Assembly: GCA_035222895.1 (NCBI GenBank)
Contig: JAVYIG010002366.1
Location: 62,001-126,000 of the forward strand
Direction: 5' to 3'
DNA from: Strongylocentrotus droebachiensis
Taxonomy: Eukaryota > Echinodermata > Echinoidea > Camarodonta > Strongylocentrotidae
DNA length: 64,000 nt
In this document: positions 1 through 10,732 of the stretch, piece by piece
How positions within the stretch are numbered: the first letter of the stretch is position 1
How the letters are laid out: every line of letters starts with the position of its first letter
The notes under the pieces: generated by a model
Database searches by the model: none
Told to the model about the DNA's origin: nothing
Seen by the model: only the letters and a program-made list of their open reading frames with translations
Translations under genes and position numbers: made by a program

Positions 1-1791
1 TGATACCACATTATTTGTTAATTCAATGGAATCGGTAGATAATGTTATGAAGGAGTTAGACGATTTTGAATACTTTGCAGGTCCAAAGATTAATTGGAAT
101 AAAACTAAAGTAATGAAAATTAAAGAATTAGATACGACAAAATATGATATTGAATTTACAGAAGAACCAATTAAACATTTGGGTGTTTACGTTGGTAAAA
201 ATTATAAATATGTAAGCAGTATGAATTGGGAGGGGAAAGTTGAAAAAATTAATAATATTCTTAAGACGTGGAAAATGAGACGACTGACCTGTTATGGAAA
301 AATAATAATTATAAAATGTTTGATAATTCCTCAGCTCGTCTATTTAGGCACAGCTGTCTCAATGCCTATTCATATATGCAAGGCTTTACATAGGAATATA
401 TATACATTTATATGGAATTCTAAACGTGAAAAAGTAAAACGAAATGTTTGTATCAAGTCAGAAAGAGAAGGGGGACTTGGTATGGTTGATTTGATTTTGA
501 AAGCTAATTCACTTAGATTATCATGGATATATAAGTTTTTTAATGCAGATGATGCAATGTGGAAGACATTATTTTCATTTTGGACTGAAAGAGTTGGCGG
601 GATGCCGTTATGTTTACAGTATAATTGTCATATTAAACACATGAAAATGATATGTAAAAAAAGAAATTTACCAATGTTTTATATGGATTTGCTTTGCACA
701 TGGTCAGAAATTCGATATGTAAATAAATTTGAAGTAAAAGATATTCCCAATGAAATACTTTGGAATAATAGTAATATTGTAATTGATAATAAACCTCTGT
801 ATTTCCCATCGTGGAAAAAAAAAGGAATTTGTCAAATCAGACATGTTATAAATCAAGGTACATGGATAGATAACTCTCTATTCAATAACCATTTTGATGT
901 AAAAAATCTGTTGTTTTTATTCAAAATGTCAAAATTAAAAAAAGCATTCCCAAAATATTGGTCACAAAATTTACGTTTAAACAAAGCTTCAAGTCTCAAT
1001 CAAACAATGTACATAGAGACAACTTTAGATGTTATAAACATTGAATTCACTACAGCGAAAAGTTACTATAATTTAATGCTAGAAAGGAAAAAAGAAAAAA
1101 TTGGTTTCCTTTTCTGGCAAAATATTTTAGGCCTACCAGAAACATTTGTTTGGAAAGATGTATTTCAGTTCAAATTTAATAAGATAAGAGACAATTATAT
1201 TAAACAATATAATTTCAAATTAATTCATAGAATATTGCCATCTAAAGACAATCTTTTTATATGGAAAATCGTACAATCCAATCAATGTGAAATTTGTCGA
1301 GAAAAAGAAACTATTGAACATTTTATATTTCGTTGCAAGAAATTAAAAGTTTTCTGGAAAATTATCTCAAGAATTATATATTTCATTTTTAAAATAGAAA
1401 TTGAAATTGATATGAAAATGTTATTGATTGGATATAAAATAGATAAAAGAAAATTTACTTTACTTAATTTTTTGATCAATTATGCTCAACTGGTTATATA
1501 CAAAGACTACGTAAAGCGGAACTTTGGGGAAGTACCAACCAATCCAAAGAGGTTAATAAATAATTTTATTTCATCTTTAAAATGTTATTTGAAATACAAA
1601 GAAAATATAAGATACTTCGATAACGAAGAAGTTAAGAAAGTATTAGAAATGTTAAAATGATCATTTTAAGAAATTATGTTGATCTTGTATTTAATTCATA
1701 TGTTTCATTTTACGTGTTTTGTAAATAATATATATGTATTTTGAAATGGAACAATAAAGTCCCTCTGAAGAGGTAAAAAGAAAAAAAAAAA
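1..1791 (+). mobile_element. L1/Tx1-like LINE, 3' portion
   Basis: Non-LTR retrotransposon entering from the left edge. It holds the C-terminal part of the reverse transcriptase ORF (stop at 1658-1660), then a short AT-rich 3' UTR with AATAAA at 1753-1758 and an A-rich tail near 1779-1791. It lies antisense inside the last visible intron of YTHDC2. The 5' part is outside the window, so full length cannot be judged. Clade assignment rests on protein style only. Confidence 0.85.
2..1660 (+). CDS. LINE ORF2 C-terminal fragment (reverse transcriptase)
   Basis: The reading frame is open from the window start. The first codons read DTTLFV, which is what follows the YxDD catalytic box, so the window cuts the gene just inside RT motif C. 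Downstream are a KxNxxKT block (about residue 22 from the first Met), the thumb/connection region, and near the C terminus a zf-RVT-type knuckle, CEIC followed by an HFIFRC segment. About 550 residues are open without a stop, so the copy is fairly young. Codon use is strongly A/T biased. It would act in target-primed reverse transcription, but this fragment alone cannot show activity. The ATG at 26 is not a real start. Confidence 0.85.
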   Translation, partial: DTTLFVNSMESVDNVMKELDDFEYFAGPKINWNKTKVMKIKELDTTKYDIEFTEEPIKHLGVYVGKNYKYVSSMNWEGKVEKINNILKTWKMRRLTCYGKIIIIKCLIIPQLVYLGTAVSMPIHICKALHRNIYTFIWNSKREKVKRNVCIKSEREGGLGMVDLILKANSLRLSWIYKFFNADDAMWKTLFSFWTERVGGMPLCLQYNCHIKHMKMICKKRNLPMFYMDLLCTWSEIRYVNKFEVKDIPNEILWNNSNIVIDNKPLYFPSWKKKGICQIRHVINQGTWIDNSLFNNHFDVKNLLFLFKMSKLKKAFPKYWSQNLRLNKASSLNQTMYIETTLDVINIEFTTAKSYYNLMLERKKEKIGFLFWQNILGLPETFVWKDVFQFKFNKIRDNYIKQYNFKLIHRILPSKDNLFIWKIVQSNQCEICREKETIEHFIFRCKKLKVFWKIISRIIYFIFKIEIEIDMKMLLIGYKIDKRKFTLLNFLINYAQLVIYKDYVKRNFGEVPTNPKRLINNFISSLKCYLKYKENIRYFDNEEVKKVLEMLK

Positions 1792-1801
1792 TCTCTAGAC
1801 A

Positions 1802-2332
1802 TCAACAAGTCTTTGAGGGGTTAAGAGTCCTGAGAGATAATGTGGAGCAATTAAAAAAAAAAAAAAAAAAAATGATGATAAATAGCTTTGATGAATATTC
1901 ATCATAACTCCTCACAAATATTTCCATTATTGTAATAAATGTGCATATCTAGGTGCTAGCTAGTTTATAGATTAACAGGCCTTAAAATTCAATAATTTTA
2001 GGGCAAGGCCACTTTTCTGTAGGGCACATTCCTATATTACAGCACAAATAGGAAGAATTGGAAAGGGCACAACAAATCTCCAATGAGAGGGGCATTGAGG
2101 CCAATCATGGCCTTGGTGGCGTTGGATTAATTTAAGCCCTGGATTAATATATATATAGTGTATATTCTGTGATGACAGTAAATAGTTCAATGGTTTGCAA
2201 AGAAATAAATGTAAAAGTGGTAAATATTAACTGTTCCTTTAGAAAAAAAGGAAATGACAGTACATGTATCTTCTACATTCTAATATCTATTCTAAATCCA
2301 GTTTATATCTTTTTTGAAATAACTAAGCAAGG
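1802..2332. other. intronic sequence, no gene seen
   Basis: Low-complexity AT-rich intron of YTHDC2 with an A tract near 1854-1871. I see no exon or recognisable element here. Confidence 0.4.
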
Positions 2333-2358
2333 TTTTTTTTTTTTTTTTTTTTTTTTAC

Positions 2359-5147
2359 CTCTGTGAGTTATTCCACCTTCCAGCAGGACCTCCTCTTGAT
2401 GTGGGTGACTGTCTCCAGGTTCCTCCCTGCTGACCCTGCCCCTGGCTCTGATTCTGACCCCTGTAACCACTGTTGGTCTGCTGGTAGGAGGGGCTGGATG
2501 GGGGCTGGGGTCGACCACCAGCACCACCACCTCTACCACTGTATTGGCCTGTTCGATAGAAGAGTAAGTGGTGAAGGGGGGGGGGGGGGAAGGGGGAGGG
2601 AGGGAGGGAGATGGGAAAGAGGGAGAAATAGAGAATGTGAGAGAGAGAAAAGATAGAGATACAGTTAAACCTCGTTTACCTGTCTTGAGGCCAACCAAGG
2701 GAAACATGAAAGTGGCCACTGTAGACAGGGTTTAAAAAAAAATTGTAAATGAAAGGCAACTGGGCGCAACAAAGGTCTTGCGCGTATTCACTAAGCCCTG
2801 TGTTATACTTATAATATACAGAAATGAGAAGCTTATCACACATTACGTTGTTTACAAAAAATGCTGCAGCTTTGCCGCTTCGCATTTGAACGAGGCCTTA
2901 CTGGTACCAAGTACAGAGTTCATATCTAAATTCATTTTTGCTATACATGTATCTAGAAGGTTGTACACACGAGAGAACAGACCACTTTGCCTCAGATTAC
3001 ATCACACTCAATAAAGCATAAAAACATTGAAAAGAACAACATATCTAACTTACCTCCCTGTCTCTGATCATTCCCTCTCCAGTTTCCTCTGCTCTTGCCC
3101 TGCGTGGTAAGAAAGAAGCGATCAAACATTTACACGACTGATTTATAACTCTTATCTGTTTATCTTTCATTTTTTACTCAAAGAGATGTCATTACTTGCC
3201 ACATGATAAACATTCAGTTAACAACTGAATTATTCATACCCCTTGTAAATTTGATTTTGTTTTTGTTTATTTCATAACTCAAAAATGAAAGATGGATTGG
3301 TTGAATTAGAGCCTTTGTTGAACACTTTTAGTTGTAAGCTGTACTACATCACATTTTCAAGAAACATAAATTGGGACAAATGAATTTTTCACATACTTAA
3401 ACGATTACAAAACTTGGTAAGGGTATGGATAATTCAGTTGTTAACTGTACATCAATACATATTAAGCAAATTTAAGTTTTGCACTTCAATGCAATTGTGT
3501 GAAACTATAAATCTATTTCTAAACACGTCATTTATCCAATGACTATTAAAGAAGGTATACTATTAGTATACTGGGGAAATGCAGATAAGAACTATGTGGG
3601 CAAAAGATTTTACATTTAAGAGAAAGAATGATTATGGCAAATTAAGTTCTATATCAAGCAGTAACATAATAACTGCTGTCAGGCTACAGACCATCAAATA
3701 TAAATTTCAATGCAAACTGCTGTAAAAGGAGAGGTTTCTTCGCAAAGTTTTACCTGTGAATTTGCAAAGCGATTTGACATACTGCCACTGGGAGGGCTGT
3801 TGAACTGCTCTATTGCTGTGAGAGGAAAGGAGAGAAAAAGGAAAATATGTCAATGAGAGCATTTAGAGCACATTCTCTAGAGTATCTTCAATACATGCTT
3901 TTGATAGTACACAAGAGGATAAATCAATAACCTTATGATTATTCATCTTTACTTTTCCATTAATGAATGACTTCTCATTTGTGTTATACATGTATGTAGC
4001 ATGACAAAGTGCCACTTGGGAAATGGGTATCTATTACTGCACAACAGTTTCTGATAGTCGGTATGAAATAAACATCCATAATACAGCTGAATTACAACTT
4101 CCAAAACTTTCCTTACAAACATAAAAAATATGCTACAACACAATACAAATTAGATAATCAGAACCCGCTGGCATATTGATTTGTTCTATTCACCTATTCT
4201 TGAAGGAAATAAAAAGCCAGAACTCCATTATTAATTTTTTTTTATCATGTTTCAAAACAGATGAATGCAAGCTTAATATACTAAAGCAAAGTATTTCTTT
4301 TTTGTATTTGTGAAAAAAATCCCACAAAACAAGACAAGAAGATAATTCATTCCTGATAAAATGCTAAAATAGTGCTTTCAGTCTTTCATGGGGTCCATGT
4401 AGAATGAGATATAAACATACCCATTGGTTTAGGTCTCTGACCCACTCCTACAGGCTGCTGGAGACCAAGTGATTGTTCTTCATTCGTTAGTACTTTGATC
4501 AGCGTCTTCAGCACAGCCTGCCAAGATCAAACGTCAGACAAAGATGAATTTTTATTCCCCATTTCTTTTTTCAGCTCTTTTAACCCTTTGGCAACAATCA
4601 TTCCACATTTGTGGTTTGGCTCAATAACGTTTGATTCAGAGCCCTAACAAATATACCAGATACACAAGTAGATAGGGCAAAAAAATTATACACACAATGC
4701 ATCCATTTTTGTTTCATGACTATATTGCATTTGATGCTAGGAATTGAAAAAAATGCAAATAAGTTTTAAAATACTTGAATTGGCAATACGGTGAGAGATT
4801 AAAAACCATTGTTTTTTAATAAAAACCGGCCATTTAAAAAACTTGTTGACAAAATCCTTGCCCTTGTATATTGTTCTCAGAGACATTGCATATTATTCAA
4901 TCATTGTAAGCGATGATTGGCCAGTTAAAACAGTGTATACTTGTAGTAAAAACTATCATTCTCTTTATATTCTGTAAACTCTTCCAACGTCATGGGTTTT
5001 CTATACGGTAATGCAATAATTGATGTGAGTAGTAGTAAGGAGAGGACCTACCTCATCAGCTTGAGACCAAGGCTTGGCCGGAGTTCTCATTCGTCGCATG
5101 AACAACGTATGCCACTTGGTCCTCAACTGCAGGACCAAGCTTGCTGC
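2359..5147 (-). CDS. YTHDC2: YTHDC2 exons 26-30: helical segment and Gly/Arg/Gln-rich tail
   Basis: Residues about 1110-1272. Exon 26 ([18 protein letters not shown] and KPWSQADE) and exon 27 ([16 protein letters not shown]) match the conserved end of the helicase module. Exons 28-30 are disordered: exon 29 has [15 protein letters not shown] and exon 30 has [10 protein letters not shown], repeated GQ, and SRGGPAGR. The tail leads toward the missing YTH domain. The exon 30 donor is GT followed by 24 adenines. Confidence is lower for the exact edges of exons 29-30. Confidence 0.82.
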
Positions 5148-6739
5148 CTGTATACCAGAGAAAGACAAACGCAAGTCAGATATTACAAACATGTACAGGT
5201 AGTTGTTTATCAAAGATGTTAACCATGACGATATCTTATTTAGCACTTCGTAAAATCTCACACTCATGAACCCAGTGCACCATTTCCACTCCCCTGCCTG
5301 TATTATGTTCTGTAAAGCGCATAGAGACATGCCATTAGGCCTAATGTGTTATGTGCTATTAAAAAAAATGTTTTAATTATTATTATCATTATTCATTCTT
5401 TTATCTAAAGAAGATAGCTGTCAAATTTTCCTTCTATTTATGAGATTGCTTCATGGAAATCATCAGAGAAATATTTATTTCTAAAAAAAGAAGACAGCTG
5501 GACTGGCAGTATTGACTATTTCACAATTTATATTCATTTTGCATCATGTTTCTCTTTGGATTCCTTATCACCCATATAATATCATTTCACAATTGAAGGA
5601 CTGCCTGGAATACAACAGCTAAGAGGTAAAGAACACACTTCAATTTATTAGGCAGCAGAACAGATAGAATACACTCACAAACTCTACTTCTTTCATTAAT
5701 ATATCATTTGTATGAACTATACCACATACATTTTTCTTGTTTAAATTATCATTGTTATTTAAATTGTTACAAGACTCTGAACTACTGAATGCACTCACTA
5801 GAGGCTCAGACTTGATGAACAGCCACAAGTTTAAGTAGTTGGACCTTGTGACAGTACTTGACATTGGAAATGACCAAGGAAGTCTGCATTACACAACTAC
5901 AGTCAAACCTGTCTACAGCGACCGCCCAAGGGAAACGCAAAAAGTGGTCTTTGTAGACAGGTGCCTTTAGTACATGTTTCAATGAGAAACCATTTTCAAG
6001 GGAAACAAAAAATGTGCTTGTTTGACTGTATAACTTCTAACCATACACTTCCGTATGTGGAAATTTTTTCGTCAAAGTTTGAAACAAGTGAACACACTAA
6101 CCTGAGGCTCAGACTTGATGACCAACCACTCGTCTAGCTTGAGCGTTGCCTTGGCGACCCTGTAATCATCATCCTCTCCTTCGCTGGAGTCGTTTGCAGC
6201 AGCATCTCCATTGGGTCCCATCCTGGTTGCCATGGAGGATGCGGTTCCTTCCGGTAGGACCAGGGCGTCGTAAGGTAGACGGGCGGGGCCACAGACCAGG
6301 GCGATGGTGATGGGAGAGATGAGGGTCACACATCGGACACTGGTCCTGAAGTGGGAGCTGAGGGAGGTAAAATATTTAAAAAAATGGTAAATGTTGGCAT
6401 TTTAAGACTAAAAGCAAAGGGCACCAACCATTTTTTAAGGATACTGGTTGGGGTGCTGATATGGTTGGTAAATAATCAAGTCTGTTTACTTTGCAAATTC
6501 TTTTCAGATTCTATAAACGGTGCTTCAGAATTAGTGGTAAACTTTTAAATATAAGTCATTACTCTATCGCATAGAAATACAAAGTATTGAGCATATATTG
6601 GTAATCATAAAATGAGCAGGTACATCGCTCTTTTTTTCAAATGAACTTTTGTTGTTCCTATTGCCTTTATTTTCCAAATATCCAGAATAATAGAAAATAG
6701 AGAGAGAAGAGAGACAGAGAGAGAGAGATAGGGGAGGGG

Positions 6740-6771
<32 letters not shown>

Positions 6772-7259
6772 AAGGGAGGGCGAGAGGGGATGGAGAGAAA
6801 GAAAATAGAAAGGGAGAGAGTGTGAAAAAGAGGGAAGGGGAGGGATTGCGATCGAAAGGGAGAGAGAGAGGGAAAGAGAGTGAGAAGGAGGGGGAGAGAG
6901 AGTGAGAGAGAGGGAGGAAGGAGAGAGACGAGGGGGTGGGGGAAGGGGGGGGGTTCTTATCTCCTACGTACCTGGTGAGCTCATCGTATAGGAGCCAGTC
7001 TGAAGGTAGACTATCTACAGTTCTCATATGCTCCTCACTCAGTGATGTCTTGCCCTTAGTCACCTCATGGAGTACAGAGTTGGGATGGAAGCGTACCTTG
7101 GACTCAGTTCTGTGAAAGCAGAAGGAAATATATTTAACATCACTGTTGTCATCCTCATCATCATCGTAATCCTCATCACCACCACTATCATTACCATCAC
7201 CATCATCATCATCCTCATCCTCACCATCCTCATCATCATCATCATCATCGTTATCATCG

Positions 7260-7311
<52 letters not shown>

Positions 7312-10300
7312 TATCCTCTTCATCATCATCCTCATCTTCATAGTCATAATGATACCATCATCATTAACAGTAAAATACAGAATATAACTTTAATGATAAT
7401 ATCAAAAACTTCATATCAAGTTGAACAGGTTAACAATCAGCTTTCCGCATACCAATACTTGTTTTACAATGCATTGCAAGGACTTTTTGCTTTCTACTTG
7501 TCCATATGAAATTGTGCAGAACAGTGTTTTGAATGAAGGTAATAATAATTCTTCTTTACCACTATCTACATGATATAGCACATGTTAATAATAATATTCC
7601 GATTTTATATAGCGCTTAATACATCTACGATGTCTCTCGGCGCTTTACAGATATACTATTACCCGGTCATTGGATTCAATACTTGCCCACACACACTGTG
7701 TGCCCAATCTCCAATCCCTGGGGAGCATTTCAGCAAGGCGTTACTTGACGCTCAAAAACTGTTTGACCAATAATGACTGTCGCATCCTACCAGGTACCCA
7801 TTTAACACCTGGGTGGATAGTAGCAAGTGCAGGAGCAACTGGCACTGAGTCTGAGACCACATTGGACAGTAGAGTGGACTTACTTGGTTGTGAGTTGTCT
7901 GCGTTCTCTGTCCACCTTGAGAATGTTGGGATACATGCCAGCACACAGGGATGCCTTGACCACTGCCCAGTTCTCAGAGTTGGTGTTCAGGTCACGGATG
8001 TCTCCTGGTCCTCTTGCTCTCACGAAGCCAGATGCTCTCAGCTGGCCTAACAGTTGGGTCCTAGACATAAGTCACAATTTTACATTATTGTAGTACAATA
8101 GCCTAATGGCAGTTTCCTATACCAAATGAAATCAATTTCTCCCAATCTCAAACTATTGGTCTGACAAAGCCAGAAGCTCTGTGTTGGCCTAGCAGATTAG
8201 TCCTGATTCGAAAAAAAGAATTTGAGTCACAATATTGCTCTACTGATCTAACAAATATGCTAATCTAGCACGAAAGTTCTGGACCAAACAACATCACTTC
8301 TTTGCTATTTATCTAAGAAAGACAGACTCAGAGCTGGCCTTGTCTGGATCTTATCCCAAAATAAAATATCAACCACAATTTCACAATATTACTATCAATT
8401 GGGTCCTGAACCAAAATGAAATATCTGTCGCATGTTCATACTATTGGCTCACAAAGCCAGATGCCGTTGACTGTTCTATATTTTGTAGCTTAGTATTTTC
8501 ATCCATTGTATAATCATACGTAACATTTTTTTTTTTTTACTGTAAATGTATGTATTTTGTTATAGGGCCCCGCTCACAAGCTTAGCTTCTAAAGGGGTCC
8601 TAAAACCGTTCAGTTTATGATGTAATCAAGTTAAAATATGTTGATTGATGTACTATTACCAGTCTCTTTTTTATGTAACAGATTATATCATGCTTTGTAT
8701 GGTTTTGAATAAAATGAACTGAACTGAACTGACTAGCCTATCAATTGAGTTTGGGATCATAACAAAATGTCAGTCAAAATCTCTCATTTTTGGCATAGAC
8801 TACGTGACATAACAAGTGCAGTTTACATAGGACTAATGTCATAAGGCAATTCAAGAGGAAATTTCTAAAACAACGCATAACCATTCCACCACAAGCATGT
8901 ACACAAAGGAAACAAATTTGTACATCTCACATCAGGGCCCTGTTTCATGAAACTTGCTTACAATATCGAATGCTAACATTCTATGACAAACTTGCTCTCA
9001 GCCAATCAAATCCCACGATTTCAGTAGCTTATATCATTTATTGTAACTTTTTATTGATAACAAGTTTCATGAAACAGGGCCCAGATCCTCCACCATGGAT
9101 GAGTTCAAACTTCATCTCATCTCTATAAAAAATATATATATAAAATAAATAAATCAATCAAAAAAAAATCAACAACAAAATTCTCTTACCTCATTCCTAC
9201 AATCATCTCCATGGTGGCTCTTGATAGAAAGTTCCTATCACAGAAGGTCCCTTCCCAGCCATCGCTACGAGCTCGCTGCCAGGACTGGTATCAAAACCAT
9301 ACAGAAAACAAAATTTAAGAAGTAAGGACAATGTATGAGAATTATGTAATCCCATTCAAGCTACAAATGTATAAGTAAGTTACAGAGATTATTTCATTTC
9401 ATACTGTAATATTTCAAAAATAGGTACTACCCAGCCATCGCTACGGGCTCGCTGCGAGGACTGGTATCAAAACCAAACAAAAACAAGATATAAGGACTAC
9501 CGGTAGCTAGTAAAGACAATTAAATAGTACAGTTATCAGAATCATGTTATCCTGTTCAAGATACAAATGTATGAATTATAGAGATTATTCGTTTGATAGA
9601 TGCAATATTTCAGACTTCAAATTGTGTATAGGTAGTGTTAATGATATGCAATGATTTTCTGATTTCTTTCAAGATTGAAATGTCTAACATTATCATATAA
9701 ATTGGAACATGTTTACAATTTCGGCACCCTTCATTTATTGGCAACTGAAGGAACTTAATACCTCTAAAAATAAAAGTTCCAAACTGAGTTCTACTTTAAG
9801 CACTACATGACACAATCATTTTTTCCATCATTTGATGCAGTAACTCAAAAATTTCTCCTCCTGAACTCTCAACTTAACAATTTTGTAACCCTGTACTTAA
9901 AGGGGCATGTTCCCCGTATTCCAGAGGGCGTTCAAAATACGTACCCGCTGGCAGACGGTGCTAGCTGCCTATTGACACCAACAGAATACGGCTCTTACGC
10001 AGATGGCATGTTCCGAATGCCCGCACAATGCCGTTTATCGCATACATGTGCCGAAGTAATATCAATCGCAGTTCGGCTCTAAGATTCGGCTGCTGTTTCC
10101 TCCCACTTTCGTGACGACACGATCGGTAGCGATCGGCAGCGATCAGCTGGCTTTGCGAAGGCAGGCCAGGCCGCGCGTACTTTGATTGACAGCTGTATGC
10201 AAATTAGAAGTCGATCTTCGGAACCAAGATGGCGATGACTAGAGCAGCGATAACTACACTGGCGGGAACGTGCCCCTTTAAAGGACAATTTTGTAACCCT

Positions 10301-10685
10301 TAACTTAAAAGGCCATGCTTAGATTCTAAAATCACAATAATTTGTTACGAAAGCAATATGACAGACATGCTCGCAATTTGTGTGTTACTGACCTGGAATG
10401 CCCTGAGTAAGGCCATGTGATCACTGAATGTGTTGGAAGTGTACTTCTTGCGGACTTGCATGGCAGCACGCTTCTGAGATGGGTGGCTGGGAAGCACAAC
10501 TGTGGAAAGAGGTGACAAGATTATATTAAAAATTCTCCTACAGTTCCAAGCGCTGACAGCAAAGTATATCTTAGTGCTCACCTGGATTAAAGGTAGACAT
10601 ATGAATAGGATTCTACTAATGCTCCTGCACTACTGTAGTGCTCTCTGAGCTTGCTCCAAAGAGAGAGAGAGAGGGAAGGAGCGAG

Positions 10686-10732
<47 letters not shown>

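Noticed and set aside
6605-7063. 152-codon minus-strand frame rich in Ser, Leu and Pro
   Set aside because: It joins the true exon 24 (6972-7109) to a pyrimidine-rich intron tract; only the exon part is real.
7060-7387. Met/Ile/Val-rich open frames on both strands
   Set aside because: They are translations of an (ATC)n microsatellite and have no start context or domain.
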